Source: CALJFL01 sp039964455
Lineage (GTDB): Bacteria > Pseudomonadota > Gammaproteobacteria > Pseudomonadales > Halieaceae
Assembly (NCBI GenBank): GCA_039964455.1
Contig: JBDVXK010000019.1
Coordinates: 62,001 to 126,000, forward strand
Length of the DNA stretch: 64,000 nt
Reading direction: 5' to 3'
The notes under the pieces are model-generated. The model did no database searches, was not told the DNA's origin, and worked only from the letters and a program-made list of their open reading frames with translations. How positions within the stretch are numbered: the first letter of the stretch is position 1; each line of letters begins with the position of its first letter. Both the position numbers and the translations under genes were made by a program. This document shows, one piece after another, positions 35,142 to 43,783 of this stretch.

Positions 35142-35561
35142 TCAGTTCAGTGCGGCTACAGCCTGGCCGGCCAGTTTGACGTCACCGTTCTCGTCGCTTG
35201 CCTTCACCTCCAGGCGCAGCAATTGTTCGCCGTTATCTTCAAACTTCTCCAGCACTCTGCCTGTACAGGTTATCTGCGCACCCAACTGGGTAATGGAGCC
35301 GAAGCGAACGCCATAGCGGCGCAATTGGGCCTGGGGAACCCAATGGGTTACCACCTGTCCCAGGTAAGCCATGCCCAACATGCCGTGGGCAAATACGTCG
35401 GGCATGCCGGCAGCCCTGGCGAAATCGATATCGATATGAATCGGGTTGTGGTCACCGGAAGCGCCGGCAAACAGCGCCAGGGTGGTACGGCTGATGGGCG
35501 GTTTTTCCAATGGCGGCAGTTCGTCGCCGACGGATACGGAATCAAAATCAAGTGTAGTCAT
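35142..35561 (-). CDS. MaoC-like dehydratase, C-terminal hot-dog domain type
   Basis: A 139-residue hot-dog-fold protein. LALFAGASGDHNPIHIDIDFA (about 28-48) contains the Asp/His hydratase signature D-x-(N)PIH, and FAHGMLGMAYLGQVV follows. This is the catalytic half of R-specific enoyl-CoA hydratases. Its neighbour 35574-36017 resembles the other half, so the two probably form a heteromer, as in the ChsH1-ChsH2 type hydratases of steroid side-chain breakdown. It is 12 bp after that gene, in the thiolase operon. Confidence 0.85.
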   Translation of the reverse strand: MTTLDFDSVSVGDELPPLEKPPISRTTLALFAGASGDHNPIHIDIDFARAAGMPDVFAHGMLGMAYLGQVVTHWVPQAQLRRYGVRFGSITQLGAQITCTGRVLEKFEDNGEQLLRLEVKASDENGDVKLAGQAVAALN

Positions 35562-35573
35562 AGTTCTCTCCTG

Positions 35574-36017
35574 TTAACCGTTGCGCATAACCAGCGTTTG
35601 GGTGCTCTTCGCAACCAGTTCGCCGTTCTGGTTGGTGGCGGTGGTTTCTTCGATGGCGAACTCGAGGGCACCATCTTTCTTGTCGTAGATATCAGCCACC
35701 TTTGACTCAAGGGTAATGACGTCACCGGCACAGATGGTGGAAAAATACTCAAACTGCTGTTCGGCGTGGAGCAGGCGGGCCAGATCAATGCCCATGGGTA
35801 CATACTTTTCAGCGAGATCGGTGCCGGCGAGGTTGAGTGAAAAAACGAAGGTGGGCGGGGCTGGCAGGGCACGATACCCGGCGGCCCTGGCGGCCTCTTC
35901 ATCGTGGTAAATGGGGTCGCTTTCGCCGACCGCCTGTGCGAAAAACTTCAAACGGCCAACTTCCACGGGCACACTGTGTGCGGGAAATGTATGGCCGATG
36001 TAATTTCTGTCCAGCAT
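35574..36017 (-). CDS. MaoC-like dehydratase, N-terminal hot-dog domain type
   Basis: A 147-residue hot-dog-fold protein starting MLDRNYIGHTFPAHSVPVE. The FAQAVGESDPIYHDEEAARAAGY block (in part 27-49) and APPTFVFSL match the FAS1-like N-terminal MaoC domain. These domains often lack the full catalytic pair and act with a partner. It lies between the thiolase (27 bp away) and the catalytic MaoC gene (12 bp), so the three form one operon on the minus strand. Confidence 0.85.
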   Translation of the reverse strand: MLDRNYIGHTFPAHSVPVEVGRLKFFAQAVGESDPIYHDEEAARAAGYRALPAPPTFVFSLNLAGTDLAEKYVPMGIDLARLLHAEQQFEYFSTICAGDVITLESKVADIYDKKDGALEFAIEETTATNQNGELVAKSTQTLVMRNG

Positions 36018-36044
36018 TTCTGGTCTCCTTTAAGGCTATCTCAA

Positions 36045-37238
36045 TCAGGCGTTGGATTGGGACTGGTAGAGAGTGACCACGCAGGCCCCTCCCAGTCCGA
36101 GGTTGTGTTGGAGGGCCACGTTGGCACCGGAAACCTGGCGCGCTTCGGCATTGCCGCGTAACTGGTTTACCAGTTCAAAGCACTGCGCCAGGCCGGTGGC
36201 GCCCAAGGGGTGCCCCTTTGACAGCAGGCCACCGGATGGGTTGGTGACACACTGGCCGCCGTAGGTGTTGTCGCCATCCAGTACAAACTTCTCTGCGCTG
36301 CCCTCGGCGGTCAGCCCGAGGGCTTCATAGGTCAGCAGTTCGTTCGCGGTAAAGCAGTCGTGTAGCTCGCAAACACGTATATCCGTGGGAGAAACCCCGG
36401 CTTGCTCGTAGACCTGTTTTGCTGCTGCTTTGGCCATATCGAAGCCCACCACCTTGCGCATATCGTGGTCGTCAAACGTGCTCTCGTAGTCCGTGGTCAT
36501 GGCCTGGCCAGCGATGTAGACGTCGGTATTCAGCTTGTGGGATTTGGCGAAACTTTCCGAACAGACAATGGCTGCCGCTGCCCCACAGGTCGGGGGACAG
36601 CACTGCAGGCGAGTCAGGGGGTCAAAGATCATCGGAGTGGAAAGCACCTCCTCCTCGGTCATTTCCTTGCGAAAAATGGCCAGTGGATTGGCAGCTGCAT
36701 GCTGGCTGGCTTTCACCCGAATTTTGGCGAAAGTTTCGGCGCTGGTGCCGTACTCCTTCATATGTTCACGGGCCGCACCGCCAAAGAACTGTGCAGCGAA
36801 GGGCGCCTGTTGATCATAACCCTGCAGGTCCACCATCTCCTCGCTGAAGCGTCCGAGAGGGTTGGGGCGATCATCAAATACCGTGCCCAGTGCACCGGGG
36901 TTCATCTGCTCAAAACCCAGCGCCAGCGCGCAGTCCACCAGTCCCGACTCCACTGCCTGGCGGGCCAGGAACAGGGCGGAGGATCCGGTGGAGCAGTTGT
37001 TGTTGACGTTGATGATGGGAATTCCGCTCAGGCCCACCGGGTATAGTGCCGCCTGGCCGCAGGTGGAGTCCCCGTAGACATAACCCACGTAGGCCTGTTC
37101 AACCTTGCTGTAATCCAGTCCCGCATCCTGCAGTGCCTGGCGAGCTGCCTGGCTACCCATGATGTCATAGGGCTCACTGGCCCCGGGCTTGGTGAAGGGG
37201 ATCATGCCGACCCCGGCTACGATGACTTTGTTTGTCAT
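36045..37238 (-). CDS. SCP2-type thiolase / lipid-transfer protein
   Basis: A 397-residue thiolase of the SCP-x/lipid-transfer subgroup. The nucleophilic Cys sits in NVNNNCSTGSSAL (about 85-97), CELHDCFTANELL carries the conserved HDCF, and GGLLSKGHPLGATG is the C-terminal active-site loop. Members of this group act as thiolases or, in sterol breakdown, as retro-aldolases on CoA esters. It heads the three-gene operon and is divergent from the TetR gene with 130 bp between, a likely shared control region. Confidence 0.88.
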   Translation of the reverse strand: MTNKVIVAGVGMIPFTKPGASEPYDIMGSQAARQALQDAGLDYSKVEQAYVGYVYGDSTCGQAALYPVGLSGIPIINVNNNCSTGSSALFLARQAVESGLVDCALALGFEQMNPGALGTVFDDRPNPLGRFSEEMVDLQGYDQQAPFAAQFFGGAAREHMKEYGTSAETFAKIRVKASQHAAANPLAIFRKEMTEEEVLSTPMIFDPLTRLQCCPPTCGAAAAIVCSESFAKSHKLNTDVYIAGQAMTTDYESTFDDHDMRKVVGFDMAKAAAKQVYEQAGVSPTDIRVCELHDCFTANELLTYEALGLTAEGSAEKFVLDGDNTYGGQCVTNPSGGLLSKGHPLGATGLAQCFELVNQLRGNAEARQVSGANVALQHNLGLGGACVVTLYQSQSNA

Positions 37239-37368
37239 ATTCAGGCTCCTCGATGCTACCGTGTGTTTATCAATGTTACCAATGGGTAAATAATAGGAAC
37301 AATGGGTAGATGTTGCAAGCCCATCCTGCTATATTTCTTCTAAATCCAGTGTGCGGGACGTGATATCG

Positions 37369-38010
37369 ATGCCAAAAGTGGCGGTAACAAAGACAGGTGC
37401 AGCCTGGGGTGAGCAGGTTCCGAGCCGGGACGAACAGCACGACATGAAACGTCGGGCCATTTTGCGCGCTTCGGCACTGCTGTTCAGTGAGCAGGGCTTT
37501 CGCGAAACCTCACTCAATGACATTGCCGGCGCTTTGAACGTCACCAAGCCCACCCTTTATTACTATGTAAAGAACAAGGACGACATCCTGTTTCAGTGCC
37601 TGCACACGGCGCTGGAGGATCTTGAAGTGCGGATTTCTCTGTTGGACAAGGCAGAAACATCCGGTCTCGGGAAACTGGAGAAATTTGTCGAAGCCTTTAT
37701 CACTTTGTTTGACGATGAGTTGGGGCGATGTGTGGCGAGACCCGGGCTGGACCCCCTGAGTGATTCCTATCGCGCAAAGATCCAGCCCTTCTATGGACGG
37801 GTAGACGCGCGTTTGCGCGACATTATCGGCCGGGGTATCGAGGACGGGACCATCAGGCAGTGCGACCCAAAAATCGCGGCATTTACCCTGTTCGGTGCCA
37901 TGAACTGGATCATCAAGTGGTTTGACCCGGCGCAGGGCTACAGCGCTGCCGATATCGCCGCGCAGATGAACGAACTTTTTATCAACGGCATGAGAGGAGA
38001 CTCGAAATGA
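37369..38010 (+). CDS. TetR-family regulator
   Basis: A 213-residue regulator from the ATG at 37369 (a GTG at 37351 is an alternative). The helix-turn-helix TSLNDIAGALNVTKPTLYYYVKNKDD (in parts about 47-72) is classic TetR. The ligand part has CVARPGLDPLSD and FGAMNWIIKWFDP, similar in style to KstR2-like regulators that sense CoA thioesters. It overlaps the acyl-CoA dehydrogenase gene by 4 bases (ATGA) and faces the thiolase operon, so it probably represses both. The ligand is unknown. Confidence 0.85.
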   Translation: MPKVAVTKTGAAWGEQVPSRDEQHDMKRRAILRASALLFSEQGFRETSLNDIAGALNVTKPTLYYYVKNKDDILFQCLHTALEDLEVRISLLDKAETSGLGKLEKFVEAFITLFDDELGRCVARPGLDPLSDSYRAKIQPFYGRVDARLRDIIGRGIEDGTIRQCDPKIAAFTLFGAMNWIIKWFDPAQGYSAADIAAQMNELFINGMRGDSK

Positions 38011-39170
38011 ACGCCGCTAATGAATTCAACCTTGAAGAAGCGCAAATGCTGCAGGATATGCTTGTCCGTTTTTGTGATGCCGAAGTGGCGCCACACTATG
38101 AGCAGTGGGAGCGTGATGAAATCGTGCCCCGTGAAATCTGGCGGAAATTGGGTGAAGCGGGTTTTCTTTGTGTGGACATTCCCGAGGACTATGGTGGGCC
38201 GGGTAGTAGCTTTGATATGAGTATGGTTGTTGCTCGCGAGTTGACCCGGGCCGGGTACACCTCCCTGGGCGGCGGCATGGCAGTGCACTCGGATATCGTG
38301 GCCCACTATATTCTCAACAATGGCAGCGAGGAGCAGAAGCAGCGCTACCTGCCCCTGATGGTGAGCGGCGATTGTGTGGGTGCGATCGCCATGACCGAGC
38401 CGGGAGCGGGGAGCGATCTGCAGGGCGTGCGCACCACGGCGAAACGCGATGGCGATGACTGGATCATCAATGGATCCAAAACATTCATCACCAATGGCCA
38501 GCACTGTGATTTAGTCATAACCGTTGCCCGCACCGATCCCGACGCGCCTGGGTCCCGGGGTATCTCACTATTCCTGGTCGATGCGAGTGCCGCCGGTTTC
38601 AGTCGGGGCCGCAACCTGGAAAAGCTGGGACTACACGCTGCCGACACTTCCGAGTTGTTCTATGAAGATGTGCGAGTCCCCGCCGATGCCCTGCTCGGCG
38701 AGCTGAACAAGGGCTTTGTCGCGTTGATGAATGAACTGCCCCGTGAGCGTTTGTCCCTGGCCGTGGGCGCGGTGGCGGCGATTGAGGGTGCGCTGGCCAT
38801 GACCGTAGATTACGTCAACGAGCGCCAGGCCTTCGGTGCCGCGATTTCCAAACTGCAGAACACCCGCTTCAAGATTGCGGAAATGCAGACTGAGTACCGA
38901 CTTAACCGGGCTTTCGTCAACGAGTGTATCGATAAATTCAACGCTGGCGAGTTGGACGCAGCGACCGCCTCCATGGCCAAGTTTGCCTCCACCGAGGCCC
39001 AGTGCCGGGTAGTGGATGGCTGCCTGCAGATGTTTGGTGGTTACGGTTATATGAAGGAGTATCCGATTTCCCGCGCCTATGCCGATGCCCGTATCCAACG
39101 CATTTATGGGGGGACGTCGGAGATTATGCGCGAAATTATTGCGCGCTCGGTACTAGATGCCCAGGTTTAG
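38007..39170 (+). CDS. acyl-CoA dehydrogenase
   Basis: A 387-residue flavoprotein of standard length. IAMTEPGAGSDLQGV is the FAD/substrate loop, FITNGQHCDLVI follows, and the C-terminal IQRIYGGTSEIMREII holds the catalytic Glu. FGGYGYMKEYPISR is another family block. It introduces the alpha-beta double bond in a CoA thioester, the step before the MaoC hydratases. It is translationally coupled to the TetR gene. Chain or ring substrate cannot be told from sequence. Confidence 0.92.
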   Translation: MNAANEFNLEEAQMLQDMLVRFCDAEVAPHYEQWERDEIVPREIWRKLGEAGFLCVDIPEDYGGPGSSFDMSMVVARELTRAGYTSLGGGMAVHSDIVAHYILNNGSEEQKQRYLPLMVSGDCVGAIAMTEPGAGSDLQGVRTTAKRDGDDWIINGSKTFITNGQHCDLVITVARTDPDAPGSRGISLFLVDASAAGFSRGRNLEKLGLHAADTSELFYEDVRVPADALLGELNKGFVALMNELPRERLSLAVGAVAAIEGALAMTVDYVNERQAFGAAISKLQNTRFKIAEMQTEYRLNRAFVNECIDKFNAGELDAATASMAKFASTEAQCRVVDGCLQMFGGYGYMKEYPISRAYADARIQRIYGGTSEIMREIIARSVLDAQV

Positions 39171-39311
39171 ATGCCTGGGTTCATGAAAGTCGCCAGGTAT
39201 GATGCAATTCTCGATGCTTCAAAAGTGGTTGTATTTCAAATCTGAAAACAGGCACTGACGGGAAATATGGCAGACTTGCGCAGCTTCCTGGGCACTGGGC
39301 CAACCAGGGGA

Positions 39312-40805
39312 CTAGGGCACAAAGGCGCCTGGTTTCTGCCGCTGGGGGAATTCCTTGAAGGTCGCCTTGAACTTGGCGACCTCGAACATGGCAGGCGCAA
39401 ACAGGAACATGTGCTCGCCCATCCACTGGTCGTAGCCGGAACCCTCGTGATCCATACGCTCGAACGGATCCATTCTCAGGTTGAAGACCTTGGGCATACG
39501 CAATGAGACATACGGGTCCTGCCATACCTGCAAACCGTGGGCACGCTGCTCCTTGAATACCAGCTTATAGTCGCCCATGCGATAGCCGACGATATCCCCG
39601 GTATCAGAGGTATAGACAAACTCGTTGCGGGGCCCCTTATCGGTCTCGCCTTTGAAGTAGGGCAGGAAGTTGTAGCCATCCAGGTGGACCTTGTAATTCC
39701 TGCCCCCGATACGGGTGCCCGCTTTGAGTTGTTCCTTGATTTTGTCGTTTCCTGTGGCCGCCATCAGCGTGGGCATCCAGTCCATCATCGCTATGATTTC
39801 GTTCGAAACTTGCCCGGGCTCAATTTTCGCCGGCCACCGCACCATCATGGGCACGCGGTAGCCACCCTCCCAGTTGGAGTTCTTCTCGCCACGATAAGGT
39901 GTGTAACCGCCGTCCGGCCACAGCGCCAGTTCCGCGCCATTGTCGGTGGAATACATCACGATGGTGTTGTCTGCGATGCCCAGCTCATCGAGTTTTGCCA
40001 GCAGTTGCCCTACATGGCTGTCGTGCTCAACCATGCCGTCGGCGTACAGGCCTTGCCCGCTTACACCCTGGGATTCGGGTTTGAGCCTTGTCCAGACGTG
40101 CATTCGTGTCGAGTTGAACCAGACAAAAAACGGCTTCTTGTTACTGTGAGCCTTGTCGATAAATTTCAGGCTGGCCGCGAGAAATTCCTCATCAGCAGTC
40201 TCCATCCTCTTTTTGGTCAGCGGCCCGGTATCCTCTATCTTGCCATCGGCAAAGCTATGAATCACGCCGCGTGGCCCCCAGCGCTTGCGAAATTCGGGGT
40301 CCTGGGGGTAGTTGGGGTGCTCCGGTTCCTCCTCGGCATTCAAATGGTAAAGGTTGCCAAAGAACTCATCAAAACCGTGATTGGTAGGCAGTTGTTCATC
40401 GAGGTCGCCGAGGTGGTTCTTGCCGAACTGGCCAGTCGCGTACCCTAAAGGCTTGAGCAACTCGGCGATGGTGGGATCTTCTGCCTGCAGGCCCTCTTTG
40501 GCTCCCGGCAGGCCTACCTTGGTCAAGCCCGTGCGTAAAGGGTGTTGTCCGGTAATGAACCCGGCACGACCCGCGGTGCAACTCTGGTCGCCGTAGGAGT
40601 CCGTGAAAATGATGCCCTCGCGGGCAATACGGTCGATGTTGGGGGTCTGGTAACCCATGCGACCCATATTGTAGGCACTGATGTTATAGGGGCCGATGTC
40701 GTCGCCCCAGATAACGAGAATATTCGGCTTGTCCTGCGCCAGGGCAAGATTGCTCAGCAGCAGAGCTGCTATCGCAAGTATAATCAGCCGCATTTGTCCG
40801 CTCAT
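39312..40805 (-). CDS. exported sulfatase (arylsulfatase family)
   Basis: A 497-residue protein from the ATG at 40805, chosen because GAGGGA lies 7 bases before it; the open frame extends 21 codons further. A signal peptide (about 1-23, ending ALA) directs it to the periplasm. Metal-binding Asp35/Asp36 (IWGDDIG) and the sulfatase signature C76-T-A-G-R80 are present. The Cys form needs conversion to formylglycine; no maturase is seen in the window. It removes sulfate from an ester. It stands between the acyl-CoA dehydrogenase and an AraC gene, so it may prepare the island's substrate. Confidence 0.9.
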   Translation of the reverse strand: MSGQMRLIILAIAALLLSNLALAQDKPNILVIWGDDIGPYNISAYNMGRMGYQTPNIDRIAREGIIFTDSYGDQSCTAGRAGFITGQHPLRTGLTKVGLPGAKEGLQAEDPTIAELLKPLGYATGQFGKNHLGDLDEQLPTNHGFDEFFGNLYHLNAEEEPEHPNYPQDPEFRKRWGPRGVIHSFADGKIEDTGPLTKKRMETADEEFLAASLKFIDKAHSNKKPFFVWFNSTRMHVWTRLKPESQGVSGQGLYADGMVEHDSHVGQLLAKLDELGIADNTIVMYSTDNGAELALWPDGGYTPYRGEKNSNWEGGYRVPMMVRWPAKIEPGQVSNEIIAMMDWMPTLMAATGNDKIKEQLKAGTRIGGRNYKVHLDGYNFLPYFKGETDKGPRNEFVYTSDTGDIVGYRMGDYKLVFKEQRAHGLQVWQDPYVSLRMPKVFNLRMDPFERMDHEGSGYDQWMGEHMFLFAPAMFEVAKFKATFKEFPQRQKPGAFVP

Positions 40806-40959
40806 TTGCATTTCCCTCTTGCAGTTAATCGAAACTGGCAATGAAATTTCTGGAGCCCAGTTCAGCATTGTCGTGACACTGTTCTAGCGACTGTTTGCCG
40901 CTGCACAAGTCGAGCCCCTTTGGATCGGGCTTATCCCTGCTTATTGATGTCGGTGGCGC

Positions 40960-42000
40960 TCAATTACAGCGCAACCCTCTATTTCTTTTCCACTGCTCCG
41001 GGGATTCTCCATGGCTGTTCCTGAACGCTCGCGAGAAAGCGCTGAGATTTCTATAGCCCAACATCTCCGTCAGGTCTGACAGCGCTAAAGTTGAGCTCTG
41101 CAAATAGTGCTCGGCAACTTCCATACGTAGTTCCAGTAACAGCTGCTTGAAGGTGACATCCTGTCCAGACAAGGCACGCTGTAAGGCTCTGGGGTGCATA
41201 TCGAAAAACTGGGCACAGCTTTCCAGGTTGCACAGATTGCTGCCGATTTTCCGGCGTATATAGTTGCGAACCCTGCTGAGCATATCGCCCTCTTGCTCCT
41301 GGCCTGTAAGCAGCGTATCAAAATGGGCGCAGACAAAGTCCAGCAGTTCGGCATCAGCGGTCTCTATCGGTGTAGCCAGGTCACTCTCGGGAAAAACAAT
41401 GCCATCAAACTCCCGGTGGAAACCAACGGGACCTTCAAAAAACCGAAGGTACTGTTGCTTTTGCCTGGGTGCCGCGTGCGCAAAAGAAACTGAGGTAGGT
41501 AGCCACTGCTGGCCGCACAGGGTCTTGAGTATTTTGAAAAGCTGAACAATACCCAGCGTATGCATCTGCACCGCACTGCCCCTAAACGGTTTTCTATCCC
41601 GGCGGGTAAAAATCGCGTAACCGTCTTCTATCATTATTTTATGTTCCGCGATCTCGCTATAAAGCTTCGCATATTTCATGGCATTTTCCAGAGCTGATTG
41701 GAGGTCAGGTGAAAGCCTGAGTAACTGCGTTGTTGGGCCAAACTGCAGCGGGGGCTGGTATTTGCCCACCAGAAAACCAAAGTGCTGGTAATCGAAGCGC
41801 TCGGCCACTGTCTCCAGGAAGTTGATCACCTGGTAATGGCTTAGAAAGCCTTCCGGTGCTTTGAGTAGCCCGGGGGCTATGCGGTATTCCCTGAGTATGG
41901 GACCCAGGTCTACGCCCAGTTCCTGCGCGGCCTCCCGGCAACCCAGCAGTATTGCACTGTTGACCAGGCGGGGAGAATCTTTCTCGCTGAATTTTGTCAT
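40960..42000 (-). CDS. AraC-family regulator
   Basis: A 346-residue regulator from the ATG of MTKFSEKDSPRL (9 bases inside a longer frame). The N-terminal part fits the arabinose-binding-like domain of the OruR/ArgR-type AraC proteins. The C-terminus has two helix-turn-helix units: NLCNLESCAQFFDMHPRALQRALS and LALSDLTEMLGYRNLSAFSRAF. FRNSHGESPEQW is the AraC signature end. It is upstream of the sulfatase on the same strand and divergent from the M20 hydrolase gene, so it may control either. Confidence 0.88.
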   Translation of the reverse strand: MTKFSEKDSPRLVNSAILLGCREAAQELGVDLGPILREYRIAPGLLKAPEGFLSHYQVINFLETVAERFDYQHFGFLVGKYQPPLQFGPTTQLLRLSPDLQSALENAMKYAKLYSEIAEHKIMIEDGYAIFTRRDRKPFRGSAVQMHTLGIVQLFKILKTLCGQQWLPTSVSFAHAAPRQKQQYLRFFEGPVGFHREFDGIVFPESDLATPIETADAELLDFVCAHFDTLLTGQEQEGDMLSRVRNYIRRKIGSNLCNLESCAQFFDMHPRALQRALSGQDVTFKQLLLELRMEVAEHYLQSSTLALSDLTEMLGYRNLSAFSRAFRNSHGESPEQWKRNRGLRCN

Positions 42001-42185
42001 GTGGCGCACCTGCAGTACGAACCCAAGTTCAACAAGGGCGTCATGAAATGGTATCTGCTTGTCATTTAAAGGTAAACGATCTTTATGCGCAGTCGCTAGA
42101 GTATGCGCTTATAACAGGGATCGCGTCGCTTGCGGCCAACCCGGTTGTTTAATGTATCGCTATACGTTAACGGGACTACCACACC

Positions 42186-43547
42186 ATGACCCATCTTCAC
42201 CCGCCGCGCCGGCAAACCTCGCATCTGCTGGCCCCCCTGCTGATCCTTCTCACATGCTGGGCTGCAGGGGTATCCGCAAGCACTAGAGACGACACAGTCA
42301 GGAGCATTGTGTCCGACAATTCCGCACAACTGATTGCCAGCTTCAAACAGTTTCACCAGAACCCGGAACTCGGCTTCCAGGAGTTTGAGACGGCCGCCAC
42401 CATCGCGGCGCACTTTGAAAAGCTGGGCTATCCGGTCACCACCGGGGTCGGTGGAACAGGCGTGGTCAGTGTCTTTGAAAACGGTCCCGGCCCGGTGGTG
42501 TTGTTTCGCAGTGATATGGACGCGCTGCCCATCGAAGAGCAGGTTGATATCAGCTACAGGAGCAGCAAAATCACAGAGAACCTGGCGGGTGAAACCGTGC
42601 CGGTGATGCACGCCTGCGGGCACGACTCACACGCCGCCTGGCTGATGGGTGTCGCCACTGTGATGATGGAACTCAAAGATCAGTGGTCTGGAACCCTGGT
42701 CCTGGTCGCACAGCCTGCTGAGGAGCTAATGTCCGGTGCCCAGGCCATGCTTAAAGACACCCTGTTCGATATCGTACCAACGCTGGACCACATCATCGCA
42801 GGGCATCAAATGCCGTTCTGGCCGGTGGGGTCGGTGGCCGTGGCGAATGGCTACCGTATGGCCGGCGCCCTTCAGATGGATGTGGTGATAAACGGTAACG
42901 GCGGCCACGGATCTGTACCGCATCTGGCAATCGACCCTGTGGTAATGGGGAGCCAGGCGGTCATGGGTTACCAGACCATCGTGAGCCGACTGGTCGATCA
43001 GAGTAAGCCCGCGGTGCTCACGGTTGGGGCCTTTCAAGCGGGGTTTACCCATAACGTTATTCCTCACAGCGCCACGCTGATGCTGAATCTGCGTTGGTAC
43101 GACCCCTCGGTTAGAGATGGGATGGTCGATGGTATTAAACAGCTTACTGACAATATTGCCAGGATGTATGGCGTACCCGCTGACCGCATGCCGACATACA
43201 CCATAAAGTCCGAGGTGACTCCGGTATTCAATGACCAGGACCTTACAGTGCTAGCCACAACCGCCATGAAAAATGTTCTCGGCGATGACCGGGTGTTCCT
43301 GGCAGGTAAACCGCACATGGGCTCTGAAGATTTTCATATGCTGGCTGCCAGGAACCCCGAGGCCAGGGTGCTGATGGTCGAAGTGGGCAGTGGCCCGGCT
43401 GACGTGCTGGCTGACATAGCGGCAGGTAAGCCGCCCGTCTACCCGCACAACCCGGCTTTTTACATGGATCCAGACGCTGTGCTTTACGGCGCCCAGGCGC
43501 TGAGCGCCGTACTGCTGGACGTGCTGCAGAAAGAGCAGGCCCAGTAG
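42186..43547 (+). CDS. exported M20-family amidohydrolase
   Basis: A 453-residue zinc peptidase/amidohydrolase with a signal peptide (hydrophobic about 12-30). FRSDMDALP and MHACGHDSHAAWLMG hold zinc ligands, HMGSEDFHML the last ligand region. It is closest in pattern to the hippurate/IAA-amino-acid hydrolase group, which cleaves an acyl group from an amino acid. Periplasmic location suits deconjugation before uptake into the cytoplasm. It is divergent from the AraC gene and followed by the TonB-dependent receptor. Confidence 0.9.
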   Translation: MTHLHPPRRQTSHLLAPLLILLTCWAAGVSASTRDDTVRSIVSDNSAQLIASFKQFHQNPELGFQEFETAATIAAHFEKLGYPVTTGVGGTGVVSVFENGPGPVVLFRSDMDALPIEEQVDISYRSSKITENLAGETVPVMHACGHDSHAAWLMGVATVMMELKDQWSGTLVLVAQPAEELMSGAQAMLKDTLFDIVPTLDHIIAGHQMPFWPVGSVAVANGYRMAGALQMDVVINGNGGHGSVPHLAIDPVVMGSQAVMGYQTIVSRLVDQSKPAVLTVGAFQAGFTHNVIPHSATLMLNLRWYDPSVRDGMVDGIKQLTDNIARMYGVPADRMPTYTIKSEVTPVFNDQDLTVLATTAMKNVLGDDRVFLAGKPHMGSEDFHMLAARNPEARVLMVEVGSGPADVLADIAAGKPPVYPHNPAFYMDPDAVLYGAQALSAVLLDVLQKEQAQ

Positions 43548-43783
43548 CCGTGATTGTGAATAATTGGCGCTGTCAGGAAATGATAAGTTCGGCGACACGA
43601 AATGGTAAATACCCGATACCGGCCTAGTGCAGACTGGCCACCCTGGTAAAAAAGGCCAGGCTGGCTATAAAACTCTAGCGCCATAGGGGCGTAATGAAAT
43701 GTGGCCGCAGCGGGCGATAACGATAACGAGTTGCACTATTGCAGATCCACAAATACAGAACCGCAAAACCAGAGAGAGAGCAC